From assembly GCA_038259365.1 (NCBI GenBank), contig JBBSOW010000046.1, positions 1 to 23,539 on the forward strand: 23,539 nt of DNA, written 5' to 3'. Below the pieces are notes generated by a model. That model saw nothing but the letters and a program-made list of their open reading frames with translations, had not been told where the DNA came from and searched no databases. Positions 7,428 through 15,785 of the stretch are shown here, piece by piece. The stretch is from JBBSOW01 sp038259365. GTDB lineage: Bacteria; Actinomycetota; Actinomycetes; Propionibacteriales; Propionibacteriaceae. The translations under genes and the position numbers were made by a program. Numbering within the stretch: the first letter of the stretch is position 1; each line of letters opens with the position of its first letter.

Positions 7428-7988
7428 ATCTACCTGCGTCCGCGACGCCGCGAGGACCTGACCGCCCTCGTCGACGCCCTCGCTCGCCAGCAGCCGGTGA
7501 GCCGTTACCCCGTCCGCTGGCCGTTGCCCTTTCCGGCCGAGGACTTCATCGCCCGGGCAGGCGAGGTGGCCGCCTTCACCGCCGTCGCGTTGCGAGACGG
7601 TAAGCCCGCGCCAGTGGGGCACGTCAGCGCCTGCCGCGTCGAGCTCGACGATTCCTCGTTCGAGGGCGACGAAATCACCCGGTTGTGGATGGCCGGGCAC
7701 GGGCGTGCCGTTCAGGAGTTGGGCACCGTCTCGGCGCTGTTTTTGGCTCCCGAGGCCCAACATCGCGGCGTCGGCTCGCGCCTGTTAGCGGCGGCCGTCG
7801 CGGCGTTACGGGCAGCGGGTCTCGCCCCGTGTCTGGACTTCACCCCGTCCAACAGCTCCGCGGAAGTTCTGTATCGGGCCCGCGGGTGGCGAGTGGTGGG
7901 CGGCGCGCGGCCGCACTGGCTCCCGGCAACCTGGCCGGATGTGCAGGCCATGGTGCTCGACGAGCCCGACACCGTCGGTCTGCCCTAG
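7428..7988 (+). CDS. GNAT family N-acetyltransferase, apparent ATC start
   Basis: A 186-residue acetyl-CoA-dependent acyltransferase of unknown substrate. It opens with IYLRPRRREDLTALVDAL, the usual first strand and helix of a GNAT domain. Motif A is VSALFLAPEAQHRGVGSRLL, holding the R-G-V-G pyrophosphate loop, and LYRARGWRVVGG is near the end. A strong AGGAGGA (7414-7420) lies seven bases before ATC 7428, exactly where the first codon should be. No ATG, GTG or TTG occurs in frame nearby. The next candidate downstream is CTG 7434, and the nearest in-frame ATG upstream (7274) would translate the noncoding repeat. So ATC is either a rare start codon or a lost ATG. It ends two bases from the convergent EamA gene. 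Confidence 0.8.
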   Translation: MYLRPRRREDLTALVDALARQQPVSRYPVRWPLPFPAEDFIARAGEVAAFTAVALRDGKPAPVGHVSACRVELDDSSFEGDEITRLWMAGHGRAVQELGTVSALFLAPEAQHRGVGSRLLAAAVAALRAAGLAPCLDFTPSNSSAEVLYRARGWRVVGGARPHWLPATWPDVQAMVLDEPDTVGLP

Positions 7989-7990
7989 GA

Positions 7991-8932
7991 CTACGCCGGC
8001 GCATTCTCCGAGTGGTCTGGCGATCCAAGCAACGACGCCTGGGACTCCGCCACTGCCGACGCCGACCGCCTGATCGTGGCGATCGCCACACCCGTCAACA
8101 TCACCACCCCACCCAGCAGCTCTGAGACGGCTGGCACCTCGCCCTGCACCAGCCAGGCGGCGGCGATGCCGATCGGTGGCACCAAGAGCACGAAGGGAAC
8201 CACCGCGCCCGCGCGATGTCGGGCCAGCAGGGTGTTCCACACCGCGTACCCGATCAACGAGGCACCCACCGCGGTGTAGACCGTGCTCGCGATGGCGATT
8301 CCCGACAGTTCGCGCAGGGCGCTACGCACCTCGTCGGGGCCGTCGAACACCAGCGACATCGCCAGGGCGGGCAGCGGCACGACCAGAGCGGACCAGACGA
8401 CCAGGGACAGCCCCGACGCCACACCGGCGGCGCGGCTGACGACGTTACCGAGCGCCCAGGACACGGCCGCGCAGAGCACCACCAGGACGGGCAGAACGGG
8501 TGCGCTGAACCCGTGCGCCAGGGCAACGATGGCCAAACCGGCCGTGCCGATGAGCGCACCCACTCCCTGACGAGTCGAGGGCCGCTCCCCCAGCGCCACG
8601 GCGGCGATCACGATCGTAAAGATCACCTGCGCTTGCAGGAGCAGCGAGGCCAATCCGGCAGGTAAACCCACATCCAGCGCGAGGTAGAGGAAGCTGAACT
8701 GAGCGAGACTCATCAAGGCGCCCACCGCCGCGACCGTGTGCCAAGGGGCCGTCGGGCGGCCGACGAAGAAGATCAGCGGAAAGACGACGACGGCGAACCG
8801 CAGCGACAGGAGCAGGAATGGCGGCACGTCGGCGAGGCCCGCATCGATGACGACGAAGTTGACACCCCACACGAGCATCACCAGCATCGCCAACGCGGAA
8901 TCTCTGAGAGGCACGGGTCCAGGCTTGCTCAC
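7991..8932 (-). CDS. EamA/DMT family transporter
   Basis: A 313-residue inner-membrane protein with about ten hydrophobic helices arranged as two EamA repeats. The first includes AMLVMLVWGVNFVVIDAGL and ALGERPSTRQGVGALIGTAG. The second includes VSWALGNVVSRAAG and VQGEVPAVSELLGGVVMLTG; the E-x-x-S/P loop before the last helix is typical of drug/metabolite transporters. Substrate unknown; homologues export amino acids or metabolites. GTG 8932 (VSKPGPVPLRDSALAML) places the first helix close to the N-terminus. A GTG at 9001 would add 23 residues with no support. It is divergent from the yigZ-like gene. Confidence 0.85.
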   Translation of the reverse strand: MSKPGPVPLRDSALAMLVMLVWGVNFVVIDAGLADVPPFLLLSLRFAVVVFPLIFFVGRPTAPWHTVAAVGALMSLAQFSFLYLALDVGLPAGLASLLLQAQVIFTIVIAAVALGERPSTRQGVGALIGTAGLAIVALAHGFSAPVLPVLVVLCAAVSWALGNVVSRAAGVASGLSLVVWSALVVPLPALAMSLVFDGPDEVRSALRELSGIAIASTVYTAVGASLIGYAVWNTLLARHRAGAVVPFVLLVPPIGIAAAWLVQGEVPAVSELLGGVVMLTGVAIATIRRSASAVAESQASLLGSPDHSENAPA

Positions 8933-9077
8933 AAGATCGCGCAGCACAAGCACCGACCCGTTCGCTCGAACGGCAGCGTCGCGGCGGCCGTTGGCCGCCA
9001 CGGCGTACGACCCCGAGGTCGGGTATCTTCATGGCTCCCACGCACGCCCAGGCGCGGTTGCAACGGCTCACCCGAGC

Positions 9078-9731
9078 ATGATGGGTGAGATGGGTGAGAT
9101 GGCGACGGCGTTCACGACTCTTGCGGCAGTGGCCCAGGCTGAGATCGAGGTCAAGCGGTCCCGGTTCGTGTGCACGGTGCAGCGTGTCGACGGCGAGGGG
9201 CGCGCTCGCGACGTTCTCGCCGCGGTTCGCAGGGATCGTTGGAGCGCAGGGCATCACTGCTCGGCCATGATCCTGGGCCCGGACGCCTCCGTTGAGCGGT
9301 CGAGCGACGACGGCGAACCCGCGGGCACCGCGGGAGCGCCGATGCTCGAGATCTTGCGCGGCCGGGAGCTCAGCGACGTCGTGGCCGTGGTGTCGCGATG
9401 GTTCGGCGGCACCAGGCTGGGTACCGGCGGCCTGGCTCGGGCCTACGCCAACGCCGTACGGGAAGCGCTGGAGTCGGCGCCCACGGTGCGCTGCAGAATG
9501 ATCGAGGAGTTCGTCATCGAGGTCGATCACGCCACGGCCGGACGCCTGGAGAGTGCCCTTCGCGTCCGCGGCGTCGACGTCTTGAGCACCGAGTACGGCG
9601 AGCGGGCCCGGATCGGTCTCGGCATCCCTGCCGGGCGCCGCGGACGCCTGGAATCCACGCTGGCCGAGCTCAGCTGCGGCAGCTTCGATCTCCAAGCTAC
9701 TGGGACGAGCTGGCGCGACACCCCCGCTTAG
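9078..9731 (+). CDS. YigZ/IMPACT family protein
   Basis: A protein of up to 217 residues of the UPF0029/IMPACT family, whose eukaryotic members modulate the GCN2 translation-stress pathway; bacterial roles are unsettled. Hallmarks are EVKRSRFVC, SSDDGEPAGTAGAPMLEIL and VVAVVSRWFGGTRLGTGGLARAY. The second half (about residues 140-210) is the DUF1949-like C-terminal domain. Four in-frame ATGs at 9078, 9081, 9090 and 9099 arise from a 9-bp repeat (ATGGGTGAG). The last one has GGGTGAG directly before it and would match the usual N-terminus about as well. I use the first as the outer limit. A TATCTT at 9024-9029 could be its -10 box. Confidence 0.9.
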   Translation: MMGEMGEMATAFTTLAAVAQAEIEVKRSRFVCTVQRVDGEGRARDVLAAVRRDRWSAGHHCSAMILGPDASVERSSDDGEPAGTAGAPMLEILRGRELSDVVAVVSRWFGGTRLGTGGLARAYANAVREALESAPTVRCRMIEEFVIEVDHATAGRLESALRVRGVDVLSTEYGERARIGLGIPAGRRGRLESTLAELSCGSFDLQATGTSWRDTPA

Positions 9732-9746
9732 CGGTCGCTTAGCGGG
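9723..9746 (+). terminator. Small inverted/direct repeat at the 3' end of the yigZ-like gene
   Basis: CCCGCT and AGCGGG flank twelve bases and include the stop codon. CGCTTAGCGG also occurs twice directly, at 9725 and 9736. It may be a weak terminator; there is no U-tract. The rest of the gap to 9923 shows nothing I can name. Confidence 0.3.
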
Positions 9747-9923
9747 CGTCTTCCGAAGTCATCACGGGCGGCCGGCTCGGCCGCGTCGTTGATGACGAGC
9801 CGCGAAGTCTGCGGCCCTCCTGCCAGTGGCCGGCCTAGGGTACTCGCGTTCTCGGCGCGACCGCGCGACCCGACCAGAACCGCCGGGTCCGCCGACCCAG
9901 CGCAACACCTCGTCCGAGGCTGA

Positions 9924-10349
9924 TCAGTCCTCGAGGTGCGTCTTGACGGCGTCGAGCATCTGCTGCCAATTCTGGCTGAACTGGTCGGCCTGCTGCTGGT
10001 CGGTGCAGCCGTCCTGGGTGAGCTCTAGGTGGGTGTGCTCACCGTCGGGGGTGAGCGTGTAGACCAGCGTGTGGTAGCTCTCCGGCTCGTCGGGCTCGCC
10101 CATCATCGGGCTGTAGTGGGTCATCGAGAGCACGTTCGGCTCGTCGTGGGTGAGCACCTCACCCTTGTCTTGGTACGTGTGGCCGTCGTACTCGCCGTCC
10201 CAGGTGATCGGGCTGCCGACCTCCCAGGTGGTCGTGACCTGCGATCCCTGCATCCAGGCGGCGATCTGCGACGGCTGGGTCAGGGCGGCCCACACCTGCT
10301 CGGGTGGGGTGCGGATGTCGGTGGTGGCGGTGGCAATCAAACCGGACAT
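9924..10349 (-). CDS. SRPBCC (AHSA1-like) domain protein
   Basis: A 141-residue small cavity-fold protein that begins SGLIATATTDIRTPPEQVWAAL, the usual first strand of SRPBCC/START-like proteins. It also contains ITWDGEYDGHTYQDKGEVL and a C-terminal helix HLELTQDGCTD...MLDAVKTHLED. Members bind hydrophobic ligands or act as cyclases/co-chaperones; function here is unknown. Two starts are possible: ATG 10349, ten bases from GAGGAG, or GTG 10355, four bases from it. I prefer the ATG for spacing. It is divergent from a MarR regulator with about 50 bases between, so direct control by that regulator is likely (inference). Confidence 0.85.
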   Translation of the reverse strand: MSGLIATATTDIRTPPEQVWAALTQPSQIAAWMQGSQVTTTWEVGSPITWDGEYDGHTYQDKGEVLTHDEPNVLSMTHYSPMMGEPDEPESYHTLVYTLTPDGEHTHLELTQDGCTDQQQADQFSQNWQQMLDAVKTHLED

Positions 10350-10350
10350 G

Positions 10351-10387
10351 CTCACTCATCTCCTCGGTAATCGTATGACTCACTCAT
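10351..10387. promoter_or_regulatory. Repeated CTCACTCAT, candidate MarR operator
   Basis: CTCACTCAT occurs at 10351-10359 and again at 10379-10387, 28 bases apart. The second copy lies inside the short inverted repeat TATGA-CTCAC-TCATA and touches the first base of the marR -10 box. The first copy overlaps the SRPBCC gene start. Binding by the divergent regulator is inferred from position. Confidence 0.4.
10370..10375 (-). promoter_or_regulatory. Candidate -10 box for the SRPBCC gene
   Basis: TACGAT on the minus strand fits TANNNT and lies ahead of a GAGGAG ribosome binding site and the start codon. It sits between the two CTCACTCAT copies, so a regulator bound to them would cover it. Confidence 0.4.
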
Positions 10388-10392
10388 ATAAT
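10387..10392 (+). promoter_or_regulatory. Consensus -10 box (TATAAT) of leaderless marR gene
   Basis: A perfect TATAAT ends six bases before ATG 10399, with no Shine-Dalgarno between, indicating a leaderless transcript. A good -35 is not visible, which is common for actinobacterial promoters. Confidence 0.6.
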
Positions 10393-10398
10393 AACGGA

Positions 10399-10968
10399 AT
10401 GGACCGCTCCGGCACACCTCGGTTGGGAAATCTCTTGTCGTCGCTGTCGCTGAACCTCGCCCAAGAGTCGACCTCGGCGCTCGAGCTCACCTCCGGGCTC
10501 ACCGGAAGTGCCGCCGTCGCTCTTCTGGCGCTCGCGGAGTTCCTCGGCGGCGCCCACGTCGGCCGGCTCGCGGACGTCCTAGGGGTGACCCACTCCGGGG
10601 CGGTGCGGCTGGTCGCCCAGCTCGAGTCGGAGGGGCTCGCCGAGCGCCGCGCAGGCACGGACCGGCGGCGGGTCGAGGTCCGGTTGACGGCGGCGGGTCA
10701 CCGGCGGGCCGCGGCCGCCCGAGCCGCACGCGATGGGGTCGTCCGCCAGGCGATCGCCGGGCTCGACGCCAGCGAGGCGGCAACCCTCGAGGCGCTCCTG
10801 TCCGCCATGGTCGAGAGTGGGGTGGCCGCGCGGCTGGAGCAGCGGCGTCGCGGCGGGCCTGCGGGGCCCTGGTGGTGCCGCGCCTGCGACTTCACCGCGT
10901 GCGGTCGCACCCGGGGCACCTGCCCGGCCCAAATGAGCGCCGCGCGCGAGTTGGGCCCCTATGGATAG
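10399..10968 (+). CDS. MarR family regulator with four-cysteine C-terminal tail
   Basis: A 189-residue winged-helix regulator. The HTH is in residues about 50-75 (HVGRLADVLGVTHSGAVRLVAQLESEGL) and is followed by the wing AERRAGTDRRRVEVRLTAAG, both typical of MarR. After the dimerisation helices, a tail of about 30 residues reads WWCRACDFTACGR and then TRGTCP, giving C-x2-C-x4-C-x6-C. That spacing suggests a bound metal, Fe-S cluster or redox switch; this is inference. ATG 10399 is fixed by TATAAT six bases upstream. The divergent SRPBCC gene is its likely target. A hairpin (10991-11017) follows the gene. Confidence 0.85.
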   Translation: MDRSGTPRLGNLLSSLSLNLAQESTSALELTSGLTGSAAVALLALAEFLGGAHVGRLADVLGVTHSGAVRLVAQLESEGLAERRAGTDRRRVEVRLTAAGHRRAAAARAARDGVVRQAIAGLDASEAATLEALLSAMVESGVAARLEQRRRGGPAGPWWCRACDFTACGRTRGTCPAQMSAARELGPYG

Positions 10969-10990
10969 GCAACGCTGCGCGGGCAGTGGA

Positions 10991-11017
10991 GGGCGCCCCC
11001 GGGGGAGGGTGGCGCCC
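10991..11017 (+). terminator. GC-rich hairpin after marR
   Basis: GGGCGCC (10991-10997) and GGCGCCC (11011-11017) form a perfect seven-pair stem around a 13-base loop, 22 bases past the marR stop. No U-tract follows. The rest of 11018-11127 shows no gene. Confidence 0.5.
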
Positions 11018-11145
11018 GTCCGGAGTGGCAGCCATCAGCGTCTCAGGGCCCGCATGGGGATCGGGCTAGCGGGGCAGGTCCAGGTCGCCGACCGCAGCGC
11101 ATATCTGCCCATTACGGTGGCCGCTAGCGTCTGCTCACTGCGAGG

Positions 11146-11595
11146 GTGGTGCAGATCGGCACCTCCAACGGGTATTCAACACTGTGGATCGCCGACGCAC
11201 TACCAGACACGGGCGGCCACCTCACCAGCATCGATATCGCCGCAGCCAACCCTCGCGATGCCGAACTTCATGACATCGTCGAACTCCGCGTTCAAGACGC
11301 CGCCGATGCCCAGCAGGAATCCGACGAGGCCTCATGGGACATGATCTTCCTGGACGCTGAGCGTTCTCACTACGTCGATTATTGGGAGGGTGTCGTTCGT
11401 GGCCTGCGGCCCAACGGCCTACTGGTCGTCGAGAATGTGATGTCGCACGCCGACCAAGTCGGGGACTTCCGCCGGCGGGTGTCAGCTGACAAGCGGGTCA
11501 CCGAAGCCCTGGTACCTATCGGAGCCGGCGCCTTACTGGTACTACTCCGTCGTAACGAGCCAGCAACTCGGTGCGTGCACCGTCTCTCCTCCTGA
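11146..11595 (+). pseudogene. N-terminally truncated class I SAM O-methyltransferase
   Basis: The readable 149 residues begin exactly at the SAM-binding motif I (VVQIGTSNGYSTLWIADAL). They continue through GGHLTSIDI (acidic end of strand 2), WDMIFLDAERSHYVDYWEG (motif with metal/substrate acids) and GLLVVENVMSH. Family members usually have about 60-70 residues before motif I. Here an in-frame TAG lies at 11125-11127, and I find no N-terminal homology in any upstream frame. GTG 11146 or 11149 could still start translation, so a short protein may be made, but it would lack the N-terminal helices. A remnant is more likely than a working enzyme. Confidence 0.6.
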
Positions 11596-11632
11596 GGGGT
11601 TCGACCGGCCCCGTCCCGTCCTTCAGCACTGA

Positions 11633-14518
11633 TTACCACCTTGCGCTGGTTCGAGCTAGCTGAGCCGCCAGGACCGCCAGGACGTGGCGGTACTCCCTGC
11701 CGGTGGCACGGGTCATGCCGAGCCCGCAGGTCCGGTTGCTGGTCAGGTACGCGTCGGCTTCGACGTCGGCCAACTCCGCTGCCTCCGCGCGGGTGGCCGA
11801 GGCGGTGAGTTCGGGATGCAGCAGGCCGCGATCGCCGGCGAAGGCGCAGCACCCCCAGTCTTTGGGGACCACGACCTCGTCGGCGAGCGCGGCCGCGATG
11901 GCGGCGACGGACTCGGTGCTGCCCAGCCGCGTGGTCGCGCAGGTCGGGTGGATCACGACGCGGGCCATCCTGGGGATCGAGTCAACGATCCGCGGCAGCA
12001 CCGAGTCCGCGACGTAATCCACCGCGTCGACGATCCTCATGCCCGCCCAGTCCGGGTGCTCGGCCGCCAACTCGTGCAAAGCAACGACGACTCCCTCGGT
12101 GCACGAGGAGTTGTCGACGACGATCGGCAACCGCCCGCCGTCGCTGGCGACCCAGAGCTCCGAGCCGAGCTTGTTGATCATGTAGTGGAATCCGCCGCTC
12201 ATGCCCTTGGAGTGCCAGGGGGTGCCGCAGCACAACCCGGCGATGCCGTCGGGGATGCGGTAGCCGATCGCGGCGGCGCTCAGGATGGCCGCCACCGAAT
12301 CGCCGGTGGCCGGGTCGCCGTCGGGGACGCCGAACATGGTGTCGACGCACGCCGGAAAGTAGACCACCTCGGCAGCGGATTCCCGCCGCGCCTCGCGGCG
12401 TGGACCACCGCCGGGCAGTTCACCGCTCAGCAGCGGCACCCGATCGTGGCCGAGCACCGAGCGGGCCAGCCGGAGCGGTGCGCTGACCAAAACGGTGGGC
12501 ACCTTGTGCACGACGCTCATCCCCAGCGAGGCCGCCGTCGTGAACGGCGCCCAGCCCTTGGCGGCCGCCAGCCAGCCGGCGCTCACCGGAGCGGGCACCT
12601 GCTGCGCGCGGAGCCGCGTCACCAGGTCGCCGGTGTTGATCCCCACCGGGCAGACCGTTTCGCACATCCCGTCGACGGCGCAGGTGTCCACGACGTCGTA
12701 GCCGGACTGCTCGTCGATCCTCGCCACCGCGGCGGCGGCACCGGCCGCCTCGTCCTCGCCGAGCGCCTCGTAGCGCGCCCGCCGGGTCGCGATCCGCTGC
12801 CGGGGCGTCACCGTCAGGAACTTGCTGGGGCAGACGACCTCGCAGAACCCGCATTCGACGCAGGCGTTCACCTCGTCCTCGGCCAGCGCCACCGGCTTCA
12901 TCGCCTCGACGTGGGTGTTGGGGTTGGTGGTGAGCACCGCGCCGGGGTTGCAGATGTGGTGCGGATCGAAGGCCCGCTTGATCTGCCACATCATGGCGTA
13001 GAGCCGGTCGCCGAACTGGCGTTGCACGAACGGCGCCATGATCCGGCCCGTGCCGTGCTCGGCCTTCAACGTCCCGCCGTTGGCGAGCACCAGCTGCACC
13101 AGCTCCTCGGTGAACGTCTCATACACCGCCACGGCCGCCGGATCGGCGAAGTCGATGTTGATCAAGAAGTGCACGTTGCCGTACTTGGCGTGCCCGAAGA
13201 TCACCGAGCCCGGATAGCCGTGTCGATCGAAGAGCTTGATCAACTCCTCGCACACTCCCGCCAGCCGCTCCACCGGCACGGCGATATCCTCCAGCAGCGC
13301 CGTCGTCCCCGCGGGGCGTGCTCCCGCGACCGTGGCGTAGAGGCCCTTGCGGATCTTCCACAGCTTCGCCTGGGTCTTCGCGTCCTGGCTCAGCGTGGTC
13401 TCGCTGGCGGGATGCACCCCGTCGAGTTGATCGATGCACGCCTGGCCGGCCCCGGTCAGCCGGGCCAATCCCTCGGCGGAATCGGACTGGTACTCGATCA
13501 GCAGCGCGGCCTCGCTGGAGAACTCCACTTCGGGGATCGCGTCGGCGGCCATCGCGTCGGTCTGGGCCACCCGGAGCGAGGAGGCGTCGAGGAGCTCGGC
13601 GACGGTGGCCTCGGAGGCCACCAGCGCGGGCAGTGCGTCGTTGGCGGCCCGCAGGCTGGTGAAGACCACGAGGACGGTCGCGGTGTGTTGCAACACCTCC
13701 ACGGTGCGGAAGGTGGCCTCCGGCACGAATCCCAGGGTGCCCTCGCTACCGACGAGGAGGTGGCTCGCGATCTCGGCGGGCGACTCGAAGTCCAGCAGCG
13801 AGTTCATGGCGTAACCCATGGTGTTCTTGAGCTCATACTGCCGCCGGACCTCCGCGGCGAGCCCATCGTCGGCGAGGAGCTCGGCGCGTAAGCGCGCCAA
13901 GGTGGCGTGCAGCTCGGGCTCGGCGGCGGCCAGGTCGGCGTCGGCGGTCTCGGCCGCGCTGTCCAGCACGTAACCCGAGGGCAGCACCGCGAGCACCGAA
14001 TCCAGCGTGCGGTAGCTGTTCTGCTCGGTGCCGCAACACATGCCGCTCGCGTTGTTGGCGAGCACCCCGCCGACCGTGGCGGCGATCTCGCTGGCCGGGT
14101 CCGGACCGAACCGGCGCTGGTGTGGCCTGAGGTAGTTGTTCATCCGGCGCACGGTCACCCCGGACGCGGCGCGGACCCGACGCCCCTCGTCGAGGATGGT
14201 CAGGTCTTGGAAGTGGGTGCGCACGTCGACGAGGATCGAATCGGTGCCCGCTTGGCCGGACAGGCTCGTGCCCCCGGAGCGGAACACCACGGGAGCCCCC
14301 AACTCGGCGGCCGCCAACAGCACCGCCCCCACCTGCCCCGCGTTGCGCGGCCGGACGACGACCTTCGGCATTCGCAGGTAGTGCGAGGCGTCCACCGAGG
14401 CCGCGATCCGATCGAGCTCGCGGTCCGTGACCAGGCTCGGGTCGCCGACCGCCAGACTGAGGGTGTCGACCAGGCCGCGGTCTACCGGATCCGTGCGCCA
14501 GCGTGACGCCTGAGACAT
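11633..14518 (-). CDS. FAD-binding and Fe-S oxidoreductase, D-lactate dehydrogenase type
   Basis: A 961-residue fusion probably oxidising D-lactate or another D-2-hydroxy acid and passing electrons to the respiratory chain. Domains in order: FAD_binding_4 (about 40-185, with VVFRSGGTSLSGQAG and ASEIAATVGGVLANNASGM); the FAD-oxidase C-terminal domain (to about 530, with GHAKYGNVHFLINIDF and LKAEHGTGR); two 4Fe-4S motifs (CVECGFCEVVCPSK near 549 and CAVDGMCETVCPVG near 609); and two cysteine-rich CCG domains (GLCCGTPWHSKG near 763, WGCCAFAGDRG near 887). This is a GlcD-GlcF-like fusion. ATG 14518 has AGGAGGA five bases upstream. It ends 37 bases from the methyltransferase remnant. No lactate permease is adjacent; the gene upstream is a broken MFS transporter. 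Confidence 0.9.
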   Translation of the reverse strand: MSQASRWRTDPVDRGLVDTLSLAVGDPSLVTDRELDRIAASVDASHYLRMPKVVVRPRNAGQVGAVLLAAAELGAPVVFRSGGTSLSGQAGTDSILVDVRTHFQDLTILDEGRRVRAASGVTVRRMNNYLRPHQRRFGPDPASEIAATVGGVLANNASGMCCGTEQNSYRTLDSVLAVLPSGYVLDSAAETADADLAAAEPELHATLARLRAELLADDGLAAEVRRQYELKNTMGYAMNSLLDFESPAEIASHLLVGSEGTLGFVPEATFRTVEVLQHTATVLVVFTSLRAANDALPALVASEATVAELLDASSLRVAQTDAMAADAIPEVEFSSEAALLIEYQSDSAEGLARLTGAGQACIDQLDGVHPASETTLSQDAKTQAKLWKIRKGLYATVAGARPAGTTALLEDIAVPVERLAGVCEELIKLFDRHGYPGSVIFGHAKYGNVHFLINIDFADPAAVAVYETFTEELVQLVLANGGTLKAEHGTGRIMAPFVQRQFGDRLYAMMWQIKRAFDPHHICNPGAVLTTNPNTHVEAMKPVALAEDEVNACVECGFCEVVCPSKFLTVTPRQRIATRRARYEALGEDEAAGAAAAVARIDEQSGYDVVDTCAVDGMCETVCPVGINTGDLVTRLRAQQVPAPVSAGWLAAAKGWAPFTTAASLGMSVVHKVPTVLVSAPLRLARSVLGHDRVPLLSGELPGGGPRREARRESAAEVVYFPACVDTMFGVPDGDPATGDSVAAILSAAAIGYRIPDGIAGLCCGTPWHSKGMSGGFHYMINKLGSELWVASDGGRLPIVVDNSSCTEGVVVALHELAAEHPDWAGMRIVDAVDYVADSVLPRIVDSIPRMARVVIHPTCATTRLGSTESVAAIAAALADEVVVPKDWGCCAFAGDRGLLHPELTASATRAEAAELADVEADAYLTSNRTCGLGMTRATGREYRHVLAVLAAQLARTSARW

Positions 14519-14566
14519 CCTCGTCCTCCTCGGTAGAGCGGTCAATCGCCAACGCCCGCATCGTAC

Positions 14567-15644
14567 CTATTCGCTCCTCTGCTTCTGGCTGGCGTCGCCG
14601 ATCTCGGCGCGCAGTCGCGAGGTACTCAGAGGTTTGGCGAGCGCGACGCTGAGGACGACGAGCAAGACCCCTCCAACGAGGTAGACCGCGCTGATCGAGG
14701 TGAACTTGGCCAGCGCGCCCCCGATCAGGCCACCGACGACCCCGGCTCCCAGCGAGAAGCTGCGAAAGAGCGCGGTCACCCGTCCCATGGCGGCGTCTGG
14801 GATGAGGCGGGCACGAGCCGACACCAGGACGACCGACTGGGTCATCACGAGGAAGCCGTCGAGGCCCATCAGGTTGGCCGGGGCGGCGAGTCGCTCGACG
14901 AGCACGAGAGGAACCAGGCCGTAGGAGGCGGCGCTGACCGCGTTGCCAACCCCCGCCAGCGCGCACAGCGCGACGAGCGAACGCGATGTGTGGAAGATCC
15001 GCCAACCTTCCACGGTGGCAGTGCGGACGCTTCGTTCCTGGTTCCCGACGGCCCCGTCTCCACGAGACCGCAAGCTCGGAAGCATCAGCAGCAGGATGAA
15101 CGCCGCGGCGTAACCGGCCGCCCCGAAGGCCAGCGGCGCGGCGACCGCCAAGCCGAAGAGGACGCCTCCCAGCGGCGGGCCGACGAAAGAGTTGCCCAGC
15201 GTATAAGTCGCCTGCAGTCGACCGATGGCGCGCTCCAACAGCGAATCCTCGACGATGCTGGGCACGACAGCCTAGGAGGTGTTGTCGTACAGCGTTTCCG
15301 CCAGACCCATGACGAGAACCCCGGCGTAAACGAGAGGGAGATTCAGCTGGCCAAACCCCGCCAGGAGGGCCAATCCCGTGAGCGTCAGGATCCGCACAAG
15401 ATTGGCGATCCGCATCAGGAGCGTCCGGTCGTGCAGGTCGGCTAGCACCCCGGATGGCAGCAAGAACAGCAACCACGGCACGTATCGCACCGCGGTGAGA
15501 CCGGGCGATCAGCAGCGGATCCCGGGTCAGTGTCAGGGCCAACAACGGCACCGCCGCCAGCAGGAACCCGTCGGCGACGTTCGCCGCCGCGGTGGCGATC
15601 CACAGGCGGCGGAAGGTTGCCCAGCTCCCCGACACCGTGCTCAC
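14567..15644 (-). pseudogene. MFS transporter (DHA3-like), frameshifted and interrupted by TAG
   Basis: Three pieces join into one MFS efflux-type protein. The N-terminal piece starts at GTG 15644 (VSTVSGSWATFRRLWIATA) and runs to PLLIA. The second frame resumes with GLTAVRYVPWLLFLLPSGVL and the MFS loop ADLHDRTLLM. The third continues after an in-frame TAG at 15274-15272 with VVPSIVEDSLLERAIGRL. The frame change is explained by one extra C in the minus-strand run at 15505-15503. The stop lies in NTS-stop-AVVPSIV, where relatives usually have a glutamine or other residue, consistent with CAG to TAG. Two independent lesions argue for a real pseudogene rather than a read error. Confidence 0.8.
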
Positions 15645-15785
15645 AGTCTTCTCATCTCCAGCCGAAGGAGCTCCTCGTCAGATCGTGAATCCCTAGCGCA
15701 CAGCTCTAGACCCAACGCACCTCGCCCCGATAGCCTGCGCGAAGGAGCGGGCGTATCGGCCCTTCCCGAGTCGAGGGTTCAGCAT

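Noticed and set aside
9837..9842. TAGGGT resembling a -10 box in the gap after the yigZ-like gene
   Set aside because: No coding frame or structured RNA follows on the plus strand; probably chance.
11684..13891. A 735-codon open frame antisense to the FAD/Fe-S oxidoreductase
   Set aside because: Composition is Arg/Gly/His-rich shadow sequence with no start signal; the opposite strand has clear domains.
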